Shown here: positions 42,789-51,415 of the stretch, in pieces
Position numbering within the stretch: position 1 is the stretch's first letter
Layout: the number at the start of each line of letters is the position of its first letter
DNA from: Rhodospirillaceae bacterium LM-1
GTDB lineage: Bacteria > Pseudomonadota > Alphaproteobacteria > Rhodospirillales > WMHbin7
Direction of reading: 5' to 3'
Length of the DNA: 64,000 nucleotides
Assembly: GCA_902725215.1 (NCBI GenBank)
Contig: CACUVI010000002.1
Coordinates: 1-64,000 of the forward strand
Translations under genes and position numbers: made by a program
Notes under the pieces: generated by a model
Seen by the model: only the letters and a program-made list of their open reading frames with translations
Told to the model about the DNA's origin: nothing
The model's database searches: none

Positions 42789-44267
42789 ATGGACAGGCTG
42801 AATCTGCATACATCCGGGGGAGTCTCGGTCACGGTTCCCGCGAATATCGATTCGATCACGACCTACGTCTTGCTTGAGCAGGAAGCATGGTTCGAGAAGG
42901 AGGCGGAGTTCGTTATTTCCTGGCTGCGGCCAGGAATGGACGTCATCGACATCGGTGCGAACCTGGGCGTCTATAGTCTGCCGATGGCCAAGCGCGTGGG
43001 CGAACGGGGTGGACGTGTCTTCGCCTATGAACCATCCGGCACGACCCGCAGTCTGCTTGAGCAAAGCTGTAAGTCCAACGGACTTGATAATCTAGCCATT
43101 GTGGCGGCGGCGATGTCGGACGGGGAGAGAGAGGGATATCTATCGATCTCTGCATCGGGAAGTGAGTTGAACGCCCTCTCCCAGCTTGGCGCCACGCCGG
43201 GCGAAGGTCAGGAAATGGTGCGCATAACCAGTCTGGATGCGGAACAAGCGCGCCACGCTTGGGCAAAAATAGATTTCGTAAAAATCGATGCCGAGGGCGA
43301 GGAAGTGAACATCTTGCGCGGGGGGCAGGATTTTTTCACGCGTCACTCTCCCTTGGTGATGTTCGAGATCAAATCAGCCGAGGGGGATTTGAACGAGAAG
43401 GTCATCGATTGCTTCATTGGGATGGGGTACCAGCTATTCTCCCTGTTGCCGGGATCGCGGTTATTGGTTCCTCATGATGCCGGGGCAGATGTCGAAAGTC
43501 TCGAACTCAATCTCTTTGCAGCAAAGCCTGATCGCCAGGATGCCATGCGCAAGCAAGGCTTTTTGATCGCGATGCCGGGACAAGTTTCCATAGATGGCAA
43601 TGTGCGCCGCGCAGCGCTAAACCGCCTTCGCAAGCAGAAATTTGCCCGGTCCTTCGCGAATGTTTTCAAGGAAGGCGCGCCGCTCGGCCAAGACTATCTC
43701 GAAGCCCTGGCGGGTTACGCCATTTGGCGCGATGAACAACGTTCCTTGCCGGACAGATACGCCGCCCTTCTCTTTTCTTGCGGAACGCTTGAGGCGCTGT
43801 GTCAAACGTCGCCTAGCTTTCCGCGCCTGTCGACGCTGGCCAGAGTCGCCTGGGAAGCGGGGAAGACGCGACTGTCCAAATGGGCGCTAAAGTTATTCAT
43901 TGCAGGGGGAAAGCGCGGCAGCATCGACATCAACGAACCATTCTGGCCGGCCTGCTCTCGCTACGATCTGCTTGACCCCAAGGACCGCAAGGGAGAATGG
44001 TTCATAGCGTCGGTCGTGGAGCAACACGAACGAATCAAGGGCCACTCTTCATATTTTGCAGGTGTCACCCCCGATCTGGAATGGCTGTGCAACAGCGGGT
44101 TTGCTTCCATAGACATGCATCGCCGCCATGTGCTGAATGCGGCCTTGAACAAGCGGTCCGTAACGCTTGTCCCACAACTGTTCACTCCGTCTCCCAACCA
44201 CCTGAACGCGCAGGTCTGGAAAAGCCTTTCAGGTCAATTTCTCTCGCACCATTCCCGCCAGAACTGA
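42789..44267 (+). CDS. FkbM-family methyltransferase with long C-terminal extension
   Basis: 492 residues. Residues ~1-270 form an FkbM methyltransferase: GMDVIDIGANLGVYSLPMAK (SAM motif I), VFAYEPSGTTRSLLEQ, KIDFVKIDAEGEEVNILRGG and VMFEIKS. The remaining ~220 residues are mainly helical with no family I recognise. FkbM enzymes O-methylate sugars of antibiotics and surface glycans. The start ATG 42789 gives the expected N-terminus; the longer frame upstream overlaps the FAD oxidoreductase gene. The 3' end overlaps the convergent OGT-type gene by 34 bp. Codon choice looks less GC-biased than in neighbouring genes, which may mean transfer. Confidence 0.85.
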   Translation: MDRLNLHTSGGVSVTVPANIDSITTYVLLEQEAWFEKEAEFVISWLRPGMDVIDIGANLGVYSLPMAKRVGERGGRVFAYEPSGTTRSLLEQSCKSNGLDNLAIVAAAMSDGEREGYLSISASGSELNALSQLGATPGEGQEMVRITSLDAEQARHAWAKIDFVKIDAEGEEVNILRGGQDFFTRHSPLVMFEIKSAEGDLNEKVIDCFIGMGYQLFSLLPGSRLLVPHDAGADVESLELNLFAAKPDRQDAMRKQGFLIAMPGQVSIDGNVRRAALNRLRKQKFARSFANVFKEGAPLGQDYLEALAGYAIWRDEQRSLPDRYAALLFSCGTLEALCQTSPSFPRLSTLARVAWEAGKTRLSKWALKLFIAGGKRGSIDINEPFWPACSRYDLLDPKDRKGEWFIASVVEQHERIKGHSSYFAGVTPDLEWLCNSGFASIDMHRRHVLNAALNKRSVTLVPQLFTPSPNHLNAQVWKSLSGQFLSHHSRQN

Positions 44268-45910
44268 CGATAGGCACCCTCGACGGAATGCGTGAAAAGC
44301 GGCGCATTCATAAGATTGCTGTTGCGCATCATGTTCCTCAGGTTCTGCTTGAGAAAGTGACGCCGTTCGGAATCTTTGGCCAAGGCCACTGCCTTGGCGA
44401 CGTATTGGTCAGGGGTTGCGGCTATGTGCTCATGAAGCCCCAGCCGCTCAAGCAAGGAGGCGCCTACTCGGCTGGCATGGGATTCCCCCGTCAGAGTGAT
44501 GACGGGCGTTCCCATCCACAGAGACTCGCAGGTGGTGGCCGTTCCGGCATAGGGAAAGGTGTCTAGAGCCACGTCGATCCGGTTGTAGGTTTCAAGATGC
44601 CCGGTCTTGTCTCCGACGGGGGGCAGCAATTCGACGCGGGCGCCATCTCCTCCAAGCGCCGTCAGGCGTTCCATAAACAGGTTGCGCGAAGCCTCCATGA
44701 CGAAGGCCTGATTCTTCAGCAGCAGCGCGGCTTGCGGAAGCTCCTTGAGAATGGCCACCCAAAGAGCCAGAACGGAATTGCTGATCTTGGAAAAGTTGTT
44801 CAGGCACCCAAAAACAACCCGATCTTGCGGGCAAGCTGTTCTTGCAACGATTTCCGGCGCCGCTTCGGGTGGACGGAAGCACAGAAAACCGTGCGGCAGA
44901 CGGAAAAGACGTTCCGTGTGTAGATCATCCGTCGCTCCTGGCGGATCGGCGATATCGTCTGTGAATCGCCAGTCAATGCTCTTCAGCCCCGTCGTGTTGG
45001 GGTAGCCGATCCAGGTCAACTGAACGGGGGCGGGCCTTCTGGCGAACAGTCCCAGGCGGTTGTTGCTGGAATGACCGGAAAGATCGACCAGGATGTCGAC
45101 CTTGTCGGACCTGATGATCCTCTCAACGTCCTGGTCCGCGAGACGGCGGATTGGTCGCCATAAATCGGCGGCGCTCTTCAGCCTTTTGGCGACGTCGTCA
45201 TCAGTAGGTTGGTTGTCGTAAAGAACAACCTTATAGTGGCTGCGGGTGTGCGTGGCAGCAAGCGGTTCGAAGAAGTAGCTGACGGAATGTGTGCGGAAGT
45301 CAGCTGAAACATAGCCCAGGACAAGCCGCCGCTCCGGATCCTTCTTATTGGAAAACGCAGGCCTTCCATCGGCAATGCCGCTTTCGCGTAGCTCTCCCCA
45401 TTGGCGATGTCTGGAAAAACATTCCTGTGGGGAGCATGAATCGAGATAATTCAGCGCCAACAGATAGTTGCTCCAGTACATGTCGTTTTCCGGCTCTACG
45501 GCAGTGGCCCTGAGGAAGGCGGCGACGCCGTCTTGCGTTTGTCCCTGATCGCACAGCGCGTTTCCCAGGTTGTAATGGGCCTCAGCCATCAAGGGGTCCA
45601 GCTGTATCGCCGTCTTGTAGGCATGAATCGCATCCGCGATTGATCCGTCCGACTTTAATGCCTTGCCCAAGTTGTAGTGCGCGGCGGCGGCCAGGGGGGC
45701 CGCGGCGACGGCACGGCGAAAGAGCGAGATTGCGACCTCGCGCTCACCCATCATGGCTGCCGCCTTTGCCAATTCTGTCAGGATGGGCGCATCTCGGCCA
45801 TAGGCCTTGATGAGCGCTGCGAAAATCGCCTCGGCTTCGCGCAGCTTTCCCTTTGCGTGCAGCTTTTGCGCATCCGCCAGGGCTTTGTCGATGCTTGACT
45901 TGATCTTCAT
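44234..45910 (-). CDS. TPR protein O-GlcNAc transferase-like (SPINDLY, GT41)
   Basis: 558 residues. Residues ~1-155 hold TPR repeats (AAHYNLGKALKSDGSIADAIHAYK, AEAHYNLGNALCDQGQTQDGV). Residues ~190-558 are a GT41 catalytic region: LVLGYVSADFRTHSVSYFFEPL, DILVDLSGHSSNNRLGLFARR, WIGYPNTTGLKSIDWRFTDD, VVFGCLNNFSKIS and DTFPYAGTATTCESLWMGTP. It probably adds a sugar to serine/threonine of a protein such as flagellin or pilin; the acceptor is inferred only. It lies 5 bp downstream of the second FkbM gene (45916-46752), so they share a transcript. Confidence 0.9.
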   Translation of the reverse strand: MKIKSSIDKALADAQKLHAKGKLREAEAIFAALIKAYGRDAPILTELAKAAAMMGEREVAISLFRRAVAAAPLAAAAHYNLGKALKSDGSIADAIHAYKTAIQLDPLMAEAHYNLGNALCDQGQTQDGVAAFLRATAVEPENDMYWSNYLLALNYLDSCSPQECFSRHRQWGELRESGIADGRPAFSNKKDPERRLVLGYVSADFRTHSVSYFFEPLAATHTRSHYKVVLYDNQPTDDDVAKRLKSAADLWRPIRRLADQDVERIIRSDKVDILVDLSGHSSNNRLGLFARRPAPVQLTWIGYPNTTGLKSIDWRFTDDIADPPGATDDLHTERLFRLPHGFLCFRPPEAAPEIVARTACPQDRVVFGCLNNFSKISNSVLALWVAILKELPQAALLLKNQAFVMEASRNLFMERLTALGGDGARVELLPPVGDKTGHLETYNRIDVALDTFPYAGTATTCESLWMGTPVITLTGESHASRVGASLLERLGLHEHIAATPDQYVAKAVALAKDSERRHFLKQNLRNMMRNSNLMNAPLFTHSVEGAYRQFWREWCERN

Positions 45911-45915
45911 GTGCG

Positions 45916-46752
45916 TTACGGCTTTCCGGTCAGCTTCTCGAGATAGGCCGCCGAAAAATTTCCCTTCGTCTTGCGATCAAGGGCCATGAGCGCAAGATTG
46001 GCGAGGTCGCAGGAATTCAGCAGGTCATGGGCAAGGACGGCATATTTCTTCAGCTTGATCTCGGACATCTGGTCCAGCTTCATCCAATCCCTGACGTAAA
46101 TGGCGTCTGACCACAGAATCTGGCGAAAACCGGCATTGACGTCTCCGTTGCGGAGCAAGGGCTTGAAAGCCCGTGTCCCAAATCCGTCGAAAGTGTGAAA
46201 TTGGAAGCCCTGTCCGCGCAGAAATCGGTCGATGTCGGCAAAAAGCGGCTGCCCTTTGTACAGTTCGACGAATTCCACCTCGATCTGCACCAGCAGGGTG
46301 GTCGATAATACGCGGACTGCGTTTTCAAGAACAGCAAGCTCGCTTCCTTGCACGTCGATCTTGATGAAGTCGATGTCGCGGATGTCGCCGATGTCGTCGA
46401 TCCGCTTGGTCGTCGTGGGATGTTCGGCGACGGGTTGGCACAGTTCCGACAGGTTGTTGAACTTTTCCAGAAGCTCTGTATTGGGTTCAAGCAGGGACCC
46501 GGTCAGCGGCCAGTTGGTCTGGTAATAAGTGGAAGTCCCGCCGTCTCCGGCAAAGTATGGATAAAATTTGTGGGAATTTCCGTACTTCCTGGTCAACTTC
46601 TCGCATTCCTGGGAATCGGGTTCGAAGCCCACGATTCTCGCCCGACCGGCATCGACCAGCGGCTGGTAAGGGGGCGCTTCGCTCAGAGCCGCCCCAACAT
46701 CCAGGATGGACATTTTGACGCCGTTTGGCAGTATGTTCAGCAAACTCCGCAT
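45916..46752 (-). CDS. FkbM-family methyltransferase
   Basis: 278 residues: MSILDVGAALSEAPPYQPLV is the SAM-binding region, RIVGFEPDSQECEKL, IDFIKIDVQGSELAVLENA and LVQIEVEFVELYKGQPLF are the FkbM core. The C-terminal ~80 residues are helical. It should methylate a sugar of the glycan made by this locus. It is the first gene of a two-gene unit with the OGT-type transferase. Confidence 0.9.
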   Translation of the reverse strand: MRSLLNILPNGVKMSILDVGAALSEAPPYQPLVDAGRARIVGFEPDSQECEKLTRKYGNSHKFYPYFAGDGGTSTYYQTNWPLTGSLLEPNTELLEKFNNLSELCQPVAEHPTTTKRIDDIGDIRDIDFIKIDVQGSELAVLENAVRVLSTTLLVQIEVEFVELYKGQPLFADIDRFLRGQGFQFHTFDGFGTRAFKPLLRNGDVNAGFRQILWSDAIYVRDWMKLDQMSEIKLKKYAVLAHDLLNSCDLANLALMALDRKTKGNFSAAYLEKLTGKP

Positions 46753-46775
46753 TCCCTAACCCTTTGTCCCAGACA

Positions 46776-46788
46776 ATTGAACGGAACT
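46776..46788 (-). promoter_or_regulatory. Motif TTCCGTTCAATTG upstream of second FkbM gene
   Basis: The minus strand reads TTCCGTTCAATTG about 24 bp before the FkbM start at 46752, sharing TTCCGTTCAA and the following TG with the palindrome at 19444. Same orientation relative to the gene as the copy at 42759. Confidence 0.3.
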
Positions 46789-46844
46789 GATGAAATCGGG
46801 AGCCGGACTTACTCTCCCTCCGCAGGCCTAATATCTTCGAACGA

Positions 46845-46858
46845 GTGACCCTAGTCAC
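46845..46858. promoter_or_regulatory. Palindrome GTGAC-N4-GTCAC upstream of tad genes
   Basis: Perfect 5-bp arms GTGAC and GTCAC with a 4-bp centre, 57 bp before the TadE-like start codon and 93 bp from the divergent FkbM start. Suggestive of a dimeric regulator site. Confidence 0.4.
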
Positions 46859-46914
46859 AGGACCCGTTGCTAAAATGCCCTAGGATGAAGCTAAGAGTAA
46901 ACCAGGAAAAAGCC

Positions 46915-47442
46915 ATGTTCCGCCTTTCCGCCCTTTTCAGAAACCCGATCCGCCGCAAGGAGCGCGGCAGCCTTAGCGTCGAATTCGCGCTCTTGGCCCC
47001 GGCGTTTCTGATTCTTCTGTTCGGCATCATCGAATCGGGCGTCATGCTTTTGCATTCCGTCGTCATGGAAGGGGCGGCGCAGGAAGCGGCGCGCCAAGTG
47101 CGCACGGGCGTCGTGCAGAACGATGGCGCTCCGGAGACGGCCTTTAAAAATCTGCTTTGCGACAATCTTTATCACATGATGTCGTGCAACGATCTGACCT
47201 ATACGGTCGATACCTTTCCCACTTTTGTTTTGTCCAGCATGACCAGCATGTTCGACGCCAACGGCAATCTGGTGCCTTCAAGCTATGCCGACACCGAGCC
47301 CGGAGACATCGTCATCGTGCGCGTGGCCCGGGTTTGGAGTTTCATGACGCCCTTGATCAGCTATGCTTACGGAACAGAGACGATGCAGCTGATAACGACC
47401 GTCGTTTTCAGGAACGAGCCGTTCACGCCGGCGGGAAGCTGA
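46915..47442 (+). CDS. TadE-like pseudopilin
   Basis: 175 residues with the pseudopilin-type N-terminus: a short basic leader, GSLSVEFALLAPAFLILLFGIIE with glutamate at +5 of the mature protein, then a periplasmic domain. This is the TadE/F class processed by TadV/CpaA-type prepilin peptidase. ATG 46915 follows AGGA at 9 bp. It starts a three-gene set of pseudopilin genes without the tadZABC motor or flp pilin, which must be elsewhere if the system is complete. Confidence 0.88.
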   Translation: MFRLSALFRNPIRRKERGSLSVEFALLAPAFLILLFGIIESGVMLLHSVVMEGAAQEAARQVRTGVVQNDGAPETAFKNLLCDNLYHMMSCNDLTYTVDTFPTFVLSSMTSMFDANGNLVPSSYADTEPGDIVIVRVARVWSFMTPLISYAYGTETMQLITTVVFRNEPFTPAGS

Positions 47443-47443
47443 C

Positions 47444-48004
47444 ATGCTTATTTCATCCATCAGGAAATGGGCGGGCAAATTCGGCAAGGGCCGGGGGACG
47501 GCCGCGGTTGAATTTGCCCTGATCGCTCCCATGATGATCGCCATCTATATGGCGACCGTGGAGCTGACGGCGCTTTTGCTCATCGAACGCAAGATCGTCG
47601 CCGCCACCGAAACGGTTGCCGATCTGGTGTCGCAGGAAAGCGTCATCACGCCAGCCGAGGTCGATGACGTCATCGTTGCCGCGCAAAGGATCTTCGATCC
47701 CTACTCCACGACCAGCTTGTCGATCAATATCGCCAGCGTCCGCTACAACACGACCAGCGGCGCGCCGGAAATCGAATGGCAACGCATCGTGGGCACAACG
47801 GGCGGCAGCAGCGTGCTGACCCAGGCGGTAGGCCTTGGCCAGCCCGGCGAGGGCGTGGTGATCGCCTATCTGACATACTCCTACACGCCGATGTTCGGCA
47901 CTCTGATCACCGATACGGTCTTTCTGGAAGAGATGTCCTTCTTGCGGCCGCGCCGTTCGCCGGTCGTCAAATGTTCGACCACCAGTTCCACTTGCTCAAG
48001 CTAG
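47444..48004 (+). CDS. TadE/TadF-like pseudopilin
   Basis: 186 residues. GRGTAAVEFALIAPMMIAIYMATVEL is the prepilin-like segment (Glu after the processing point, then a hydrophobic helix); ERKIVAATETVADLVSQESVI follows as in many TadF-like proteins. The C-terminus has a cysteine pair (KCSTTSSTC). It begins 1 bp after the tadE-like stop. Likely minor pilin of a Tad/Flp apparatus. Confidence 0.87.
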   Translation: MLISSIRKWAGKFGKGRGTAAVEFALIAPMMIAIYMATVELTALLLIERKIVAATETVADLVSQESVITPAEVDDVIVAAQRIFDPYSTTSLSINIASVRYNTTSGAPEIEWQRIVGTTGGSSVLTQAVGLGQPGEGVVIAYLTYSYTPMFGTLITDTVFLEEMSFLRPRRSPVVKCSTTSSTCSS

Positions 48005-48014
48005 GAGACGGACC

Positions 48015-49616
48015 ATGTCCGCGAGCAGGATTTTGCAGCGTTTTCTGGGCGACCGGCGGGCAAATATGGCGGTTATTCTCGCCATCGCCCTGGTTCCGCT
48101 GATTCTGGGCATTGGCGTTGCGGTCGATATTTCCAGGGCCTATGTCGTTAGGTCGCGTCTGGCCTACGCCCTTGATGCCGCTGGCCTAGCCGTGGGGTCC
48201 ACCCAGGGCGATCAGGCGGCTTTGCAAACGACGATGGAGAATTTCTTCTACAAGAACTATCCGGCCGAGGTCATGGGAACCCCGACCGGTCTACAGATGA
48301 CCATCGATAGCGTGAACAACACGGTGGCCCTTAGCGCCAGCGTCAATCTGGAAACGGTTTTTCTTTCGGTCGTCGGCGTGAATTATCTGGACGTCTCCTA
48401 TTCCAACGAAATCACGCGCGAGATCAAGGGACTTGAAGTGGTGCTGGCGCTGGACACAACCGGATCCATGGCGTCCAGCGGAAAAATTCAGGCCTTGCGC
48501 ACGGCGTCGCAGGATTTGGTGGATATTTTGTTCGGCGACCAGACGCAGCCTGAGAAATTGCGCGTGGGCATGGTGCCGTTCGCGACGGCAGTTAATATCG
48601 GCCCCAGCAACACCGATTATGTGAAATGGGGCGTTTCGCAATACGCGCCCTGGATAACAGGCGGAGTTACGGTCAATCTGAGCAGTTATACGACCAACGC
48701 CGACGGCACTTCGACCGGCACCAGTTGGAAGGGCTGCGTGCGCGAGCGCGAGGATGCCACACATACGACCAGTTCGCCCGATGTGACGGATGTCTATGAC
48801 GGCACGCTGGGAACCAATGGCAAATGGGCGCCCTATTTCTGGCCTCGCGAACCCTATTCCCGCCCAGGCTCGACCAGCGGCAACACCTATTGCACCAACC
48901 GTTCTTCAAGTCACGGCGTAACCTCCAGCAACAATGTCGGCTCGCGCTGGTATTCGATCGACGAGACGGCGACAGACAGCAATTACAATCAATCCGGTCC
49001 CAATAAGGCCTGCCCCCGCGCCATCCTGCCCTTGACCAACAATCGCAGCTCGATCGAGCAGGAAATATCCGCGCTCGTACCCTGGGGCGACGACACGGGC
49101 ACCATCGTTCATGTCGGCCTAGCCTGGGCTTGGCGCGTCATTTCGCCGGGCACGCCCTTTTCCGAAGGCGTCGATTATGGAACAGACGGCTGGAACAAGG
49201 CGATCATTCTTCTGACCGACGGAGATAACACCTCGATCCGCCAAAGTAATTGCCGCACCGAGAACAGTGGCCCCGATCACAGCTATACTGGCTATGGCTA
49301 CACGACCGACGAGCAGACGCTGGGCACCAGCGGCATCAGCGGCTATTCGAGCAGGGCCAGCGCCGCCGTAACCAACGAGGACGCCAGACTGACCGAGGTT
49401 TGCAATAACATCAAGGCGCTGCAAACGGATGGCAAAAGCAACATCGTTATCTATACCATTGCGCTGGGCACCGGGATCGGCACGAACGTCAGAACCAAGC
49501 TCAGGAACTGCGCTTCGGACACCAGCAAATATTTCGAATCGCCCTCGTCGGATCAGTTGAACGCAGCCTTCCAACAAATCGCCAAGGAACTGTCCAACCT
49601 GCGCATCAGCAAATAG
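48015..49616 (+). CDS. TadG-like protein with von Willebrand factor A domain
   Basis: 533 residues. The start has DRRANMAVILAIALVPLILGIGVAVD, a TadE/G-like N-terminal helix. A vWA domain begins at VVLALDTTGSMAS (MIDAS DxTxS variant) and continues through AIILLTDGDNTS to IVIYTIALGTGIG; a Ser/Thr/Gly-rich insertion (~220-340) with several cysteines interrupts it. TadG proteins anchor Tad pili at the envelope. Ends one base from the convergent photolyase gene. Confidence 0.88.
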   Translation: MSASRILQRFLGDRRANMAVILAIALVPLILGIGVAVDISRAYVVRSRLAYALDAAGLAVGSTQGDQAALQTTMENFFYKNYPAEVMGTPTGLQMTIDSVNNTVALSASVNLETVFLSVVGVNYLDVSYSNEITREIKGLEVVLALDTTGSMASSGKIQALRTASQDLVDILFGDQTQPEKLRVGMVPFATAVNIGPSNTDYVKWGVSQYAPWITGGVTVNLSSYTTNADGTSTGTSWKGCVREREDATHTTSSPDVTDVYDGTLGTNGKWAPYFWPREPYSRPGSTSGNTYCTNRSSSHGVTSSNNVGSRWYSIDETATDSNYNQSGPNKACPRAILPLTNNRSSIEQEISALVPWGDDTGTIVHVGLAWAWRVISPGTPFSEGVDYGTDGWNKAIILLTDGDNTSIRQSNCRTENSGPDHSYTGYGYTTDEQTLGTSGISGYSSRASAAVTNEDARLTEVCNNIKALQTDGKSNIVIYTIALGTGIGTNVRTKLRNCASDTSKYFESPSSDQLNAAFQQIAKELSNLRISK

Positions 49617-49617
49617 G

Positions 49618-51012
49618 TCACTGCCTTCTTGCGGCCAGGGCTGCGGCCCTGGCCTGGGCGAGGTTGACGATCGGCAGCGGATAGCCGCTGGGATTGGCTT
49701 CGACCGCCAGCCAAGGCGTGTGCAGCAGCTTGTTGTCCAAGCGCCCGATCTCCGGCACCCAACGGCGAACATAGCTGCCATCAGAATCGAATTTCTGGCC
49801 CTGAAGCACCGGATTGAAGATGCGGAAATAGGGAGCAGCGTCGGCCCCGCATCCGGCCACCCATTGCCAGCTTGCCGCGTTGCTGGCCAAGTCGGCATCC
49901 AGCAACGCATCCTTGAACCAGGCCAATCCCCAGCGCCAATCCTGCTGAAGCTGCTTGACTAAAAAGGACGCCGCGATCATGCGCACCCGGTTGTGCATCC
50001 AGCCGGAGGCCCACAATTCACGCATGCCGGCATCCACGATGGGAATTCCGGTTTGCCCTTTCTGCCAGGCCTTTACCGCGCCGTCGTCGGCCCGCCATGG
50101 GTGAGTTCGGAACTCGGCCTTGAATTCCAAACTGTCCAGTTGCGGAAATTGTGCCAGCAACTGACAGGAAAATTCCCGCCAGCCCAGCTCGGACAAAAAC
50201 TTTTCGCACCCATCCTCGATGCCTGCTGCGATCAGGCGCTTTTTCTCGATAGCCGCCAGAATCTGAAAGGGGCCGATTTCTCCAAAATGCAAGTGAGCGG
50301 ACAGGCGCGACGTGCCATCGACGCCGGGCAGGTCGCGCCGCCGTCCATAGTCGGCAAGCCCATTGTCGATAAAATCGTCGAGCCGACGCTTGGCGCCGCG
50401 CTCTCCCGGCTGCCAATGCAAGGCGAATTGATTGGCCCAGGCGGGTTCCCTTTGCGCATCCAAGTCAAAATGGCCGTCAAGTTTCAACGGCGGCGGCAAG
50501 TGTTTGGGGGCTGGCGCGATGGCGTGGAAGGGCATCGACCGGCGGCAGCTTCTCCAGAAGGGCGTGAAGACGCGAAAGGGCTGGCCGCTTTTGTTCAAGA
50601 TGGATCCGGGGGGAAACAGATGAGACGATTGCCCCGTCTCGACCTCAACGCCGCGGGTTCGCAATTTTTCCTCCAGCAGGGCGTCTTGCTTCCTCTGTTC
50701 TGGTTCGAAGACCTGATTCCATAGAACCCGCTCGGCATCGATCCGCTTGGCCAAGGCGGGAATGACGTCAAGCGCCGATCCTTCAAAGACGAACAGTCTT
50801 TGCCGCAATCTTGCAAGGTCGGCATTTAGGGCGGCCAGGCTTCGCTTCAGCCACCAGTGCGAGGCGTTGGCGCGGCTCTGGCTTGGATCCAGAACATAGA
50901 TCAGGGCCAAAGAACCGCCCCGCCCAGCCGCCAGCGCCAGGACGGCATTGTCTTCAAGGCGTAAATCGCGGCGAAACCAGAATAGGCTGGGGCGGGGTGG
51001 GGATGAAGGCAT
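49618..51012 (-). CDS. phrB: Deoxyribodipyrimidine photolyase
   Basis: About 464 residues of the class I CPD photolyase/cryptochrome family. The antenna domain starts PSLFWFRRDLRLEDNAVLAL. The FAD domain has DGTSRLSAHLHFGEIGP, ELGWREFSCQLL, GMRELWASGWMHNRVRM and a tryptophan-rich electron path (DWRWGLAWFKDALLDAD, ASWQWVAGCGADAAPYFRIFN). It reverses UV cyclobutane dimers with blue light. The start is ambiguous among in-frame codons between 51012 and 51048; 51012 puts the domain start at the usual position. Confidence 0.93.
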   Translation of the reverse strand: MPSSPPRPSLFWFRRDLRLEDNAVLALAAGRGGSLALIYVLDPSQSRANASHWWLKRSLAALNADLARLRQRLFVFEGSALDVIPALAKRIDAERVLWNQVFEPEQRKQDALLEEKLRTRGVEVETGQSSHLFPPGSILNKSGQPFRVFTPFWRSCRRSMPFHAIAPAPKHLPPPLKLDGHFDLDAQREPAWANQFALHWQPGERGAKRRLDDFIDNGLADYGRRRDLPGVDGTSRLSAHLHFGEIGPFQILAAIEKKRLIAAGIEDGCEKFLSELGWREFSCQLLAQFPQLDSLEFKAEFRTHPWRADDGAVKAWQKGQTGIPIVDAGMRELWASGWMHNRVRMIAASFLVKQLQQDWRWGLAWFKDALLDADLASNAASWQWVAGCGADAAPYFRIFNPVLQGQKFDSDGSYVRRWVPEIGRLDNKLLHTPWLAVEANPSGYPLPIVNLAQARAAALAARRQ

Positions 51013-51046
51013 GCATCCACACATAGACCCTTGGCGCGCCATCTTC

Positions 51047-51122
51047 AACGCAGTTTGGTCACGGGGATGTCAAGCGCGCTTCTGACCGGCGGCGGCGGGG
51101 TCGCCTTGGTTGTCTTGCTCAT
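51047..51122 (-). CDS. Candidate 25-residue micro-ORF downstream of DUF1127
   Basis: ATG 51122 to TGA 51049-51047 encodes 25 residues beginning MSKTTKATPPPPVRS. AAGGAG sits about 9 bp before the ATG, at the very end of the DUF1127 gene, whose stop is 6 bp upstream; so it could be translated from the same mRNA. No family is recognised, and the proline-rich sequence gives no structural hint. Confidence 0.45.
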
Positions 51123-51128
51123 GGCGGA

Positions 51129-51293
51129 TCACTCCTTCCAGAAGGGCTTTTGAACTTCCGCCCAGACATCGGCCTTGGACAGGCCAAGATCCTTCAAAGC
51201 GCCTTCAGGCAGGCGAGCCAGTCTAGACCGGCCTTGGGCGTTTTCACGCCAGCGAGCCAGCAGAGGGAGGAATCCAAGCGCTGAATGGGTCAT
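51129..51293 (-). CDS. DUF1127 small protein
   Basis: 54 residues: MTHSALGFLPLLARWRENAQ, then RLARLPEGALKDLGLSKADV and a tail ending FWKE. LxxLxxxxLxDLGLSxxD is the DUF1127 signature, an arginine-rich small protein linked in some alphaproteobacteria to phosphate, stress or RNA metabolism. AGGAGA precedes the ATG. It is divergent from the GcvA-like LysR gene with 122 bp between, a frequent pairing that suggests direct control. Confidence 0.9.
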   Translation of the reverse strand: MTHSALGFLPLLARWRENAQGRSRLARLPEGALKDLGLSKADVWAEVQKPFWKE

Positions 51294-51336
51294 CGAACTC
51301 TCCTGTCAAAAGGGCTTGGCTTGCGCCAATCCATAA

Positions 51337-51352
51337 GTTATGTTGAGTTATG
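51337..51352. promoter_or_regulatory. GTTATG direct repeats between DUF1127 and lysR, possible operator
   Basis: GTTATG at 51337-51342 and again at 51347-51352 are one helical turn (10 bp) apart in the divergent spacer. LysR proteins bind such shared regions to control both genes; no clear T-N11-A palindrome supports the exact site. Confidence 0.3.
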
Positions 51353-51415
51353 CGCCTACACAAATGCGCGCACAACAGACGAAAATTACAATAATAGGAT
51401 AAGGAAAACTAATCT

